From Ruminococcaceae bacterium UBA1865 (GTDB lineage Bacteria > Bacillota > Clostridia > Oscillospirales > Acutalibacteraceae), in NCBI GenBank assembly GCA_002338255.1, contig DDHX01000064.1:88396-96357 (forward strand): a stretch of DNA of 7,962 nucleotides, given 5' to 3'. The position numbers and the translations under genes were made by a program. The notes under the pieces are model-generated. The model searched no databases, had not been told where the DNA came from, and saw only the letters and a program-made list of their open reading frames with translations. Every line of letters begins with the position of its first letter. Positions within the stretch are counted from its first letter, which is position 1. Positions 1 through 5,566 of the stretch are shown here, one piece after another.

Positions 1-342
1 CACCGCATCGGCCGTACCGGCAGAGCGGGCCTGAGCGGAATTGCAATTTCGTTTTGCAGTGTTGATGAAAAGTCCGATTTAAGGAATATTCAGAAGCTGA
101 TTGACAAAACGATTCCTGTGGTGGATGATAATCCGTACCCGATGCTGATTACAACGCCCACACCAAAATCCGAGCTGCACCGCCGCCGCCCGATGGCGCA
201 GAGCGCCGATCCAAGGCGAAAGGCTCCGCTGAAAAAGGAAGCACCGTCCAGAGGCTTCACAGATGCGGAGAAACGGAATCCACCTGCTAAAAAATTATCG
301 GAAAAGCCAAAATGGAAAAAATCATATTCCCGCAAGGGTTAA
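1..342 (+). CDS. DEAD-box ATP-dependent RNA helicase, C-terminal fragment
   Basis: Frame 1 is open from the left edge to TAA at 340-342, giving 113 codons; the start lies outside the window. It begins directly in helicase motif VI ([10 protein letters not shown], the arginine-finger motif of DEAD-box proteins). The rest of RecA-like domain 2 follows, ending around the 'KLIDKTIP' stretch. A basic, low-complexity tail of about 75 residues comes next, rich in Lys, Arg, Pro and Ser and finishing KKSYSRKG. Such tails bind RNA non-specifically in RhlE/CshA-type helicases. The expected role is ATP-driven unwinding of RNA duplexes in ribosome assembly or RNA decay, in the cytoplasm. The family call rests on motif VI and the tail; which paralogue it is cannot be told without the N-terminal part. 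An ATG at 118 is internal and not a separate gene. Transcription ends at the hairpin immediately after the stop. Confidence 0.9.
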   Translation, partial: HRIGRTGRAGLSGIAISFCSVDEKSDLRNIQKLIDKTIPVVDDNPYPMLITTPTPKSELHRRRPMAQSADPRRKAPLKKEAPSRGFTDAEKRNPPAKKLSEKPKWKKSYSRKG

Positions 343-343
343 G

Positions 344-385
344 AAAAGCCTCCCTAACAGTTTTAAACTGTTCCGGGAGGCTTTT
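344..385. terminator. Bidirectional intrinsic terminator between convergent genes
   Basis: A perfect 11-bp outer stem pairs AAAAGCCTCCC (344-354) with GGGAGGCTTTT (375-385). A 5-bp inner stem, AACAG/CTGTT (356-360/368-372), closes a TTTTAAA loop. The A run on the left arm becomes a U run on the other strand, so it can end the helicase transcript on the plus strand and the four-cysteine gene transcript on the minus strand. It sits 1 base past the helicase stop and 12 bases past the stop of the leftward gene. Confidence 0.92.
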
Positions 386-397
386 GTGTTGCAGGCA

Positions 398-619
398 TTA
401 CAGCTTAAATTCATCCGCACTGTGCGCTTTCAGCGGCGGCAGGTTTAAAGGTGTGCGTTTTAACGGGTCATACACAAAACGGCGGCAGCTTCCATCCGGC
501 TCAAGGTACCGGCCGAGCTTGCAGACGCTGGCGCCGTCAAAGTCCGAGCTGTTCGCACAGTATTTGCATTCTATCTGAATGTTGTTTCCAAAAAACTTTC
601 CTTTTTTTTTACCGAACAT
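398..619 (-). CDS. Small conserved-looking four-cysteine protein, function unknown
   Basis: 73 residues, ATG at 617-619, preceded by a GAGGAG ribosome binding site (628-633 on the plus strand). I do not recognise a named function. The N-terminus is basic (MFGKKKGK). Four cysteines are spaced as C18-x2-C21-x11-C33-x11-C45, which would suit a single structural zinc site or a small metal-binding knuckle. The second half carries RRFVYDPLKRTPLNLPPL and an acidic end, a pattern I recall in short uncharacterised clostridial proteins (from memory, not checked). It has no signal peptide or membrane segment, so it is presumably cytoplasmic. The good RBS, its own promoter inside the ylbJ end and the dedicated terminator all argue it is a real gene. 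A 10-T run at 601-610 encodes the Lys-rich start and could be a slippage site. Confidence 0.8.
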   Translation of the reverse strand: MFGKKKGKFFGNNIQIECKYCANSSDFDGASVCKLGRYLEPDGSCRRFVYDPLKRTPLNLPPLKAHSADEFKL

Positions 620-700
620 ACTTGATTCTCCTCTGCTCTATATCCATGAAATCAATCATACGGGTTTTGCTTTACGCATTTTTATTGATTATTTGATCAT

Positions 701-729
701 ATTATAACATCAGCTTTTACTAATTTCCA
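701..729 (-). promoter_or_regulatory. Candidate sigma-A promoter for the four-cysteine gene
   Basis: Read on the minus strand, a perfect TATAAT (706-701) is preceded by TG one base upstream, making an extended -10 of TGnTATAAT. Seventeen bases further up is TGGAAA (729-724), a 4 of 6 match to TTGACA. It lies within the last codons of ylbJ and would give a leader of roughly 75 nt ahead of the ATG at 619. I infer that the small gene can be expressed without ylbJ. Confidence 0.6.
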
Positions 730-1768
730 GTTTTTCACTTGGAATACTGAAAATAAGTGCTGCACAAAGCGCGATGAGCGCCACAGCCCCGGGAATCGTG
801 CCGGAAAAGTCTGCCGTCAACGCTTTGGAAGTACTGCTGAAAACCTCGGCGTCCAACGGGAATATTTTTATCAGCTCCGCCGTAATCAAGGCGGCAAATA
901 CACCGTGAAGCAGACGGAACAGCACAAAACGGGAGAGTTTGATTTTAATGTTCGCAACGGAGGAGATTATTTGAAAATGAACACAAATTCCGCCCCAGCC
1001 AATGGCAAAGGAGAACACCCACAGCGGAACACCGAGCCGGGCAAGGTCTGAACAGCCGCCTGTTACTTCCATTACCGCGGAAAGCGCCGCCGCTGCATGC
1101 GGTTCTTTCACCCAAATGCGCATCAAGTTCAAAAGCGCCGCGAAAAGCACTACAAAGCAGCACATGTTGATCATGGCGCGCGCGGCATCTGCGGCGGACG
1201 CAACCAGTGCATTCGCTGCATTTTTACTCTGCTGCGGTTTCAATTTTGGCACAGCGGTTTCGTACTTTGCGGTTATACCGCAAAGTACGCTTAAAATCAT
1301 GGAGGCGAGCAGCTGTGATGCAAACAGAATCACACCGGCCTGCGCGCTTTTCAGAAAGCCTACGCCTACAGCGCTGATCACAAATGCCGGGCCTGCGTTC
1401 ACGCAAAAACAAAGCATTCTTGCGGCCTGTTTTTCACTGACCGCGCCATTTTCGTACAACGCGGCAATACTGCGCGCACCGGTGGGATAACCGCCGATTG
1501 CACTCATCAAAATCGATGCCGCGGAGCTTCCCGGCAACTTTAAAATGCGGCGTGCGGGCGTTTCAAACAGCTTGCCCATTTTCTCGGAAAGACCGCATTT
1601 GACAACAAATACTGCAAGTACCATGAACGGGTAAAGTGACGGCACAAGAATCTGAAGGCAGTAACCAATTCCGTTTTTGGCACCCGCTGCCGCCTCAGCC
1701 GGAAAAATCAGCAGCGCACATGCGACCAGAAACGTCCCCGTGAGCAGCAAACCTTGTTTTATCCTCAT
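710..1768 (-). CDS. ylbJ: Sporulation integral membrane protein YlbJ-like (Gate/nucleoside-recognition domain)
   Basis: 352 residues from ATG 1768-1766. I chose this start over an in-frame ATG 24 bases upstream because GGAGG (1779-1775) lies 6 bases before it. The protein is almost wholly hydrophobic. A first helix at about residues 5-26 is followed by further segments, including about 42-58, 84-92, 124-140, 145-163 and several in the C-terminal half. The motif GGYPTGA at 92-98, the 'NG..SEKQAARML' stretch and NAGPAFV at 124-130 are what I expect for the YlbJ/SpmA-like Gate domain family, which is usually around 400 residues long. In Bacillus, ylbJ is a sigma-E gene needed for proper spore formation; its substrate is not established. 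It diverges from yqfC/yqfD, two more sporulation genes, which supports the call. The alternative is another Gate-family transporter. Confidence 0.8.
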   Translation of the reverse strand: MRIKQGLLLTGTFLVACALLIFPAEAAAGAKNGIGYCLQILVPSLYPFMVLAVFVVKCGLSEKMGKLFETPARRILKLPGSSAASILMSAIGGYPTGARSIAALYENGAVSEKQAARMLCFCVNAGPAFVISAVGVGFLKSAQAGVILFASQLLASMILSVLCGITAKYETAVPKLKPQQSKNAANALVASAADAARAMINMCCFVVLFAALLNLMRIWVKEPHAAAALSAVMEVTGGCSDLARLGVPLWVFSFAIGWGGICVHFQIISSVANIKIKLSRFVLFRLLHGVFAALITAELIKIFPLDAEVFSSTSKALTADFSGTIPGAVALIALCAALIFSIPSEKLEISKS

Positions 1769-1774
1769 GTTAAA

Positions 1775-1779
1775 CCTCC
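1775..1779 (-). promoter_or_regulatory. Ribosome binding site fixing the ylbJ start
   Basis: GGAGG on the minus strand lies 6 bases upstream of ATG 1768-1766. It overlaps the codons that would encode the N-terminus if translation began at the upstream ATG (1792-1790), so the shorter start is preferred. Confidence 0.75.
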
Positions 1780-1918
1780 ATCCGTGCGGCATTCAACTCA
1801 ATGTACAGCCGGCCTGTTTCGCACGGGAAATGCCGGTAGCTTATCATTCTCCTTAATGTGTGTAGGCATAAAAAGTTGTTGTATGAAGTTATATATATGC
1901 CTTTAAGTGGACTTTTAC

Positions 1919-1945
1919 GCCGATATTCGAGCAATATCAATCGGC
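1919..1945. repeat. Inverted repeat (operator-like dyad) upstream of yqfC
   Basis: Two dyads are superimposed here. The first is a perfect GATATT-CGAGC-AATATC (1922-1938). The second is an outer GCCGAT/ATCGGC pair (1919-1924/1940-1945). The symmetrical GATATT/AATATC element overlaps the place where the -35 of the yqfC promoter would lie, and also the candidate -35 for ylbJ on the other strand. A protein bound here could touch both genes. That role is inferred from position only. Confidence 0.5.
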
Positions 1946-1953
1946 TTTTGCAG

Positions 1954-1962
1954 TGATATAAT
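1954..1962 (+). promoter_or_regulatory. Candidate promoter -10 for yqfC-yqfD
   Basis: TGATATAAT is a perfect extended -10 (TGnTATAAT). The -35 region at 17 bases (1934-1939, ATATCA) is poor for sigma-A. The same bases read as GATATAAT match 6 of 8 positions of the sigma-E -10 (CATACAAT), with CAATATC 16 bases upstream as an imperfect sigma-E -35. Sigma-E control would fit the sporulation role of the genes, but the sequence does not decide between the two. Confidence 0.45.
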
Positions 1963-2023
1963 CCGACCATAAGCGGATATTTACACCTTCTGCCGCATAG
2001 GCTTTATGTGATAAATACAATTA

Positions 2024-2031
2024 GGGCGGGG
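2024..2031 (+). promoter_or_regulatory. Ribosome binding site deciding the TTG start of yqfC
   Basis: GGGCGGGG lies 6 bases before TTG 2038-2040, a normal distance. It is 18 bases before the in-frame ATG at 2050 and lies downstream of the in-frame GTG at 2008. TTG is therefore the best-placed start. Confidence 0.6.
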
Positions 2032-2037
2032 ATTATA

Positions 2038-2289
2038 TTGGCAAATAAAATGAATATCCGAAATTTGGCGGTACCGATGCAAATGCCATCGCATATGGAA
2101 ATAAACGGGAACCAAGAGGTCATTGTGGACGGCTGCAGCGGCGTACTTGAGTATGACACCGATGTTGTAAGAATCAAAACAGGGAAACTGATCGTACGTT
2201 TTTCCGGGCGCGGCCTCGTCATTAAATGCCTGACCGCAGATTCGCTTGTGGTAACGGGTTTTTTGACCGGAATTGAGTTTAGTATGTGA
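2038..2289 (+). CDS. yqfC: Sporulation protein YqfC (YabP/YqfC family)
   Basis: 83 residues from TTG 2038, the start selected by the GGGCGGGG site. The family is usually about 90 residues long. The body fits the YabP/YqfC pattern: an N-terminal 'LAVPMQMP' stretch, then a beta-rich domain with 'NQEVIVDGCSGVLEY', 'VRIKTGKLIVRFSGRGL' and a closing 'LVVTGFLTGIEF'. There is no membrane segment. In Bacillus, yqfC is expressed in the mother cell under sigma-E and sits directly before yqfD, as here. Its biochemical role is not known. The stop overlaps the yqfD ribosome binding site, so the two are almost certainly translated from one message. The identity is supported by both the sequence pattern and the pairing with yqfD. 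Confidence 0.85.
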   Translation: MANKMNIRNLAVPMQMPSHMEINGNQEVIVDGCSGVLEYDTDVVRIKTGKLIVRFSGRGLVIKCLTADSLVVTGFLTGIEFSM

Positions 2290-2298
2290 GGTGACGGT

Positions 2299-3480
2299 AT
2301 GGTTTCATTACGTTTAACGCGCTGGCTTATGGGGTATGTGAGCTTTTCGGTTATCGGGGGCAGCCCGGAGCGCTTTTTAAATCATTGCGCCCGTTCCGGA
2401 ATTAACCTGTGGGATATCAGGGGAGGAGCAAACTGCGGAGCGTGCGTTGCCGCCGGCAGATACCGCGAATTGCGCCCATGCGCGCGACGGGCAAATGCAA
2501 AATTAAAGGTTGGTGGGCGGTACGGCTTTTCATTTGCCACAAAAGGGATTAGAAAGCGCCGCGGTCTTGTAGTCGGGACGCTTGTATTCATGGCGGTGCT
2601 GTACCTGCTTTCCGCACGCTTATGGAGTATTGAGGTAAAGGGCAACACGACGATCCCCGCCGGTCAGATTGAAGCGGAACTCAAAGAATTAGGAGTCGTT
2701 CCCGGCACGCTCAAATCGAAGATTGAGCCACAAATTCTACAGCAGAAACTGATGCTGAAATTTACGCAAATCGGTTGGCTGTCTTTCAATACACACGGCT
2801 GTACCGCCGAGGTTCAGCTGAAGGAAAAAATTGACCGGCCGCAGATTGTCGCACAGGACAATCAAAAAATTTATAATATTAAGGCCGCCCAGACCGGGCA
2901 GATTCTCTCCATGGAGGTTTACACCGGAACTGCAATGGTAAAAGAGGGCGACGCAGTGGTCAAGGGGCAGCTTTTAATCAGTGGCGTTGTCGAAGACGAT
3001 GAGGGAAAGAGCACCCTCAGGGGAGCATCTGGAAAAATCATCGCTTCGACTGCGCGCACTTTAACAACAGAAGTCGAACGAAAGCGCCGGGTGTCCGGGC
3101 CGACCGGACAGGTGGTGACAAGGCGGAGCCTTAACCTTTTCGGTGTACGCGTACCATTGTCTCTTGTTGAAAAACCCATTGGCAACTACAAGACAGAAGG
3201 AATTCACACCGACTTAAAACTGATGAATTCCGTCCTTCCCATCAGCGTTTATGAAGAAAATTGGAGTGAGCAGCAGACGGTTGATGTCACGCTCACAAAA
3301 GAACAGGCACTGGTGGAGGCCAAAAAACAAATGGCACAAAAACAAAAAGAGGAATTAGGCGATGCGAAAATTGTTTCGATGAACCCGAGCGAGCAAATTG
3401 ACGGTTCCAAACTGCTTTACCGCGAGTTGGTAAAATGTGAGGAGAATATCGCACAGGAATCGGAAATTATCATAAAATAA
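2299..3480 (+). CDS. yqfD: Sporulation membrane protein YqfD
   Basis: 393 residues, close to the usual family length of about 390-400. ATG 2299 follows GAGGTG (2288-2293), which overlaps the yqfC stop. The N-terminal domain (1-85) carries cysteines at 30, 46, 49 and 61. One membrane helix at about 89-107 follows the basic 'KGIRKRRG', predicting a single-pass protein with the N-terminus inside. After it comes an extracytoplasmic part that starts like a POTRA/FtsQ module ('LWSIEVKGNTTIPAGQI') and ends in a charged Lys/Gln/Glu-rich segment (about 330-393). YqfD proteins are sigma-E-controlled sporulation factors in Bacillus; the mechanism is undefined. Together with YqfC it probably acts at the mother-cell or forespore-surrounding membrane (inference). 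No clear terminator follows; the next gene has its own promoter. Confidence 0.88.
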   Translation: MVSLRLTRWLMGYVSFSVIGGSPERFLNHCARSGINLWDIRGGANCGACVAAGRYRELRPCARRANAKLKVGGRYGFSFATKGIRKRRGLVVGTLVFMAVLYLLSARLWSIEVKGNTTIPAGQIEAELKELGVVPGTLKSKIEPQILQQKLMLKFTQIGWLSFNTHGCTAEVQLKEKIDRPQIVAQDNQKIYNIKAAQTGQILSMEVYTGTAMVKEGDAVVKGQLLISGVVEDDEGKSTLRGASGKIIASTARTLTTEVERKRRVSGPTGQVVTRRSLNLFGVRVPLSLVEKPIGNYKTEGIHTDLKLMNSVLPISVYEENWSEQQTVDVTLTKEQALVEAKKQMAQKQKEELGDAKIVSMNPSEQIDGSKLLYRELVKCEENIAQESEIIIK

Positions 3481-3497
3481 CTGAATTTTTTGGTACA

Positions 3498-3510
3498 AAT
3501 CATGATGATT
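3498..3510. repeat. Palindrome over the -35 region of the phoH promoter
   Basis: AATCAT-G-ATGATT is a perfect 6-bp-arm palindrome. Its right arm (3505-3510) occupies the -35 position for the TATAAT at 3528-3533, and its sequence is unlike TTGACA. It may be an operator, but 6-bp arms in AT-rich DNA can occur by chance. Confidence 0.35.
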
Positions 3511-3524
3511 AAAAGAAAGAATTG

Positions 3525-3533
3525 TGCTATAAT
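3525..3533 (+). promoter_or_regulatory. Extended -10 promoter for the phoH-ybeY-dgkA-era cluster
   Basis: TGCTATAAT is a perfect TGnTATAAT extended -10, followed by an AT-rich start region (repeated ATA). The -35 position at 17 bases (ATGATT) is weak, which extended -10 promoters tolerate. The predicted leader is about 55 nt long. It would let the housekeeping genes be transcribed apart from the sporulation pair yqfC-yqfD upstream. Confidence 0.65.
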
Positions 3534-3550
3534 AATAATAATTTATCTTT

Positions 3551-3567
3551 CGGAAAGTCAGCTTCCG
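3551..3567 (+). other. Small stem-loop in the phoH leader
   Basis: CGGAAAG (3551-3557, one bulged A) pairs with CTTCCG (3562-3567) around a TCAG tetraloop. It lies in the predicted leader, 17 bases before the AGGGTGA ribosome binding site, and leaves that site free. It may stabilise the 5' end of the message; no U run follows, so it is not a terminator. Confidence 0.4.
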
Positions 3568-3594
3568 TCGATAAAATCTGCATAGGGTGATAGA

Positions 3595-4554
3595 ATGTTT
3601 GAACAAAGGATAAATATTGACCGCATGGAGCAGGCGGTTGCTCTTTTTGGGAATTTTGACGAAAACATTAAATTGATGGAAAAAGAGTACCGTGTCAGCA
3701 TCGTTGGGCGGGGAAGCGAAATTAAAGTTTCCGGTGAGCCGGAGGATGTTGCGAGGGCGGTGCGCGCAATCGACAGCCTGCTTTCGCTTGTCAACCGCGG
3801 CGAAGCGCTGAGCGAACAGAATGTCCGTTACTGTATTTCCCTTGTCAACGAGGGCAGTGAGGACAAAATTGATACGCTTGCAGGCGACTGTATTTGCATA
3901 ACGTCAAAGGGAAAGCCTGTAAAGGCGAAAACACTTGGGCAAAAAAAGTATTGTACGGCGATTAAGAGCCATACAATTACAATCGGTGTGGGCCCCGCAG
4001 GAACCGGAAAAACCTATCTTGCCGTGGCACTCGCGGTAACGGCGTTCCGCGCACAGGAGGTCAACCGGATTGTTTTAACCCGCCCGGCTGTTGAAGCCGG
4101 AGAAAAGTTAGGCTTTTTACCGGGTGATTTGCAGCAGAAGGTTGACCCGTACCTCCGCCCGCTCTATGATGCCCTGTTTGATATGCTGGGCGCGGAGACT
4201 TACCAGAAATATGTTGAACGCGGCAATATTGAAGTGGCGCCGCTCGCATATATGCGCGGGAGAACCCTTGACGACAGCTTTATTATTCTTGACGAAGCAC
4301 AGAACACCACACCCGAGCAGATGAAAATGTTTCTTACACGTCTGGGATTTAATTCCAAGATGGTGATTACCGGAGATATCACCCAAATTGATTTACCTGA
4401 CGGACGCAGGTCCGGTTTAAAGGATGTCATTAAGATTTTGCGCGATATTGACGATATAGCACAGGTAAGGTTCAATGAAAAAGATGTTGTGCGCCACAGA
4501 CTGGTGCAGGATATCATAAAAGCATACGAAAAAAATGAGGAGGTCGGGCGTTAA
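3595..4554 (+). CDS. phoH: PhoH-like ATPase (PhoH/YbeZ family)
   Basis: 319 residues, the usual family size. ATG 3595 is preceded by AGGGTGA (3584-3590). An N-terminal KH-like domain (about 5-66) is followed by the family hallmark 'TLGQKKYCTAIKSH'. The P-loop NTPase domain then has Walker A GPAGTGKT (133-140), Walker B FIILDEAQ with D233/E234, and a sensor-like VITGD (257-261) followed by 'ITQIDLPDG'. The protein is a cytoplasmic ATPase. In E. coli its homologue YbeZ partners with YbeY, whose gene follows here only 4 bases after the stop, so a role in rRNA processing or ribosome quality control is the best inference. The direct substrate is not known. In Bacillus a pgpH gene normally lies between phoH and ybeY, but not here. 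Confidence 0.95.
   Translation: MFEQRINIDRMEQAVALFGNFDENIKLMEKEYRVSIVGRGSEIKVSGEPEDVARAVRAIDSLLSLVNRGEALSEQNVRYCISLVNEGSEDKIDTLAGDCICITSKGKPVKAKTLGQKKYCTAIKSHTITIGVGPAGTGKTYLAVALAVTAFRAQEVNRIVLTRPAVEAGEKLGFLPGDLQQKVDPYLRPLYDALFDMLGAETYQKYVERGNIEVAPLAYMRGRTLDDSFIILDEAQNTTPEQMKMFLTRLGFNSKMVITGDITQIDLPDGRRSGLKDVIKILRDIDDIAQVRFNEKDVVRHRLVQDIIKAYEKNEEVGR
4537..4544 (+). promoter_or_regulatory. Ribosome binding site of ybeY inside the phoH end
   Basis: GAGGAGGT is a near-perfect Shine-Dalgarno within the last codons of phoH. The in-frame ATG at 4559 is 14 bases downstream, longer than the usual 6-9. The other in-frame ATG (4535) overlaps the site itself and cannot use it. ATG 4559 remains the better start, perhaps with translational coupling to the phoH stop at 4552-4554. 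Confidence 0.6.
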
Positions 4555-4558
4555 CACG

Positions 4559-5068
4559 ATGGAAAAGGTAAGAGTAATTATTGAAAACAAACAAAAAGAA
4601 GTAAAAATCCCAACAGGCTTACGCATGTTGGTGCGCCGCTGCTGTAATGCAGTGCTTCGGATGGAAAAATTTAGTGACCCGGCGGAAATTAGCGTTACTT
4701 TTGTAAACAATGAGCAAATACACGAGCTGAACAAACAGTACCGCGACAAAGACGTTCCGACGGATGTGCTTTCTTTTCCAATGGGTGAAAACGGTGTTTA
4801 TGACACCAACCATTCAACCGGGGCAAAAATTTTGGGCGATATCGTTATCTCCATGGAAAAAGCCGTGGAACAGGCTGACCGTTACGGCCACAGCCTTGAG
4901 CGCGAAGTTGGCTATCTTTCTGCTCACTCCATGCTGCATTTGCTCGGCTATGACCACGAAAACGGTGGAATAGAGCGAGTCCATATGCGCGAAAAAGAGG
5001 AGCAGGTTATGACCCAGCTCGGTCTGCCAAGTACAAGCAGCTATGTTTTGGACGAGGATGAGGAGTAA
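4559..5068 (+). CDS. ybeY: Endoribonuclease YbeY (16S rRNA maturation)
   Basis: 169 residues from ATG 4559 (about 155-170 is typical); an ATG at 4535 would add 8 residues but has no usable ribosome binding site. The catalytic metal site is complete: HSMLHLLGYDH at 123-133 gives the three zinc-ligand histidines H123, H127 and H133. Upstream are the family segment 'LNKQYRDKDVPTDVLSFP' and 'LGDIVIS'. A helix with 'MREKEEQVMTQLGL' follows. Family knowledge: YbeY is a single-strand-specific metallo-endonuclease in 16S rRNA 3'-end maturation and 70S quality control, working with the PhoH/YbeZ and Era partners encoded next to it. The acidic C-terminus (VLDEDEE) overlaps the dgkA ribosome binding site, showing tight coupling. 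The serine after H123 replaces the glycine seen in many homologues and is not expected to matter. Confidence 0.95.
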   Translation: MEKVRVIIENKQKEVKIPTGLRMLVRRCCNAVLRMEKFSDPAEISVTFVNNEQIHELNKQYRDKDVPTDVLSFPMGENGVYDTNHSTGAKILGDIVISMEKAVEQADRYGHSLEREVGYLSAHSMLHLLGYDHENGGIERVHMREKEEQVMTQLGLPSTSSYVLDEDEE

Positions 5069-5071
5069 GGC

Positions 5072-5554
5072 TTGCGATTTTTTAAAAGCTTTAAATATGC
5101 TTTTCGGGGAATAGTCTATTGCATCAACAATGAACGAAATATGCGGATACATACAGTGGCAGCACTGTATGTATTTGTCTTTTCGTTCTTTTTTGAAATG
5201 TCACGGGCGCGTTATGCGGTGGTTTTTCTCACCATTGCAATGGTGATGATGGCTGAACTGTTTAATACCGTTGCGGAGGAGCTTTCGGATATGACTGCGG
5301 CCAGTTTCCATCCTGTTGTACGGATTATAAAGGATATGGCTGCCGGCGGCGTTTTGGTCTGTGCCTTTTTTTCGGTGATTGTCGGTGTATGCATTTTTTG
5401 GCAGCGTGCGGCGTTTGTAAAAATCGTGCAGTATTTCAGTTTGAATCCGCTTATGCTTTTGCTGCTTTTACTGCTGACAGCGGTATGTGTTGTGTACATT
5501 GCCATGGGGCCAATCGGCATCCGGGATTTTATCAGAAAAAAACGTGACAAATAA
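5072..5554 (+). CDS. dgkA: Diacylglycerol/undecaprenol kinase (DgkA family) with an extra C-terminal helix
   Basis: 160 residues from TTG 5072, with AGGAG (5061-5065) 6 bases upstream in the ybeY end. No ATG occurs near the N-terminus, which matches the family ('FKYAFRGI...NERNMRIH'). Catalytic residues of the family are present by position: E62, N65, E69 and D73 in AELFNTVAEELSD, and K87 in 'IIKDMAAGG'. The usual three helices lie at about 28-41, 47-66 and 89-109. A fourth hydrophobic stretch with a long leucine run at about 126-145 and a basic end (RKKRDK) follow, so it is longer than the usual 120-140 residues. In Gram-positives this family chiefly phosphorylates undecaprenol, and acts in the cytoplasmic membrane; the sequence cannot settle the substrate. 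It lies 3 bases after ybeY and 12 bases before era. Confidence 0.9.
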   Translation: MRFFKSFKYAFRGIVYCINNERNMRIHTVAALYVFVFSFFFEMSRARYAVVFLTIAMVMMAELFNTVAEELSDMTAASFHPVVRIIKDMAAGGVLVCAFFSVIVGVCIFWQRAAFVKIVQYFSLNPLMLLLLLLLTAVCVVYIAMGPIGIRDFIRKKRDK

Positions 5555-5566
5555 GGAGAATTTACA

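Larger units (their letters stand above)
1793..2037. other. Divergent intergenic region between ylbJ and yqfC
   Basis: This spacer of about 250 bp is AT-rich compared with its neighbours. I see no coding sequence in it that has a ribosome binding site. It holds a dyad at 1919-1945 and an extended -10 element reading toward yqfC at 1954-1962. On the ylbJ side, TTGATA (1940-1935) lies 17 bases before TAAAAG (1917-1912), only a weak sigma-A-like pair. A CATACA-like -10 is also present, but without a sigma-E -35 at the right distance. No ylbJ promoter can be named with confidence. Confidence 0.6.

Noticed and set aside
1002..1490. 162-codon open frame on the plus strand opposite ylbJ.
   Set aside because: It lies wholly antisense to ylbJ, has no convincing ribosome binding site and gives an unrecognisable Ala/Ser/Thr-rich protein; ylbJ shows clear family motifs.
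1806..1837. CCGGC/GCCGG pairing in the ylbJ leader.
   Set aside because: Only about 5 bp with an 18-base loop; expected by chance in GC-rich patches.
1919..1949. Possible intrinsic terminator: GCCGAT/ATCGGC stem followed by TTTT on the plus strand.
   Set aside because: No rightward gene lies upstream to be terminated, the stem is interrupted by a 4-base bulge, and the U run is only four long.
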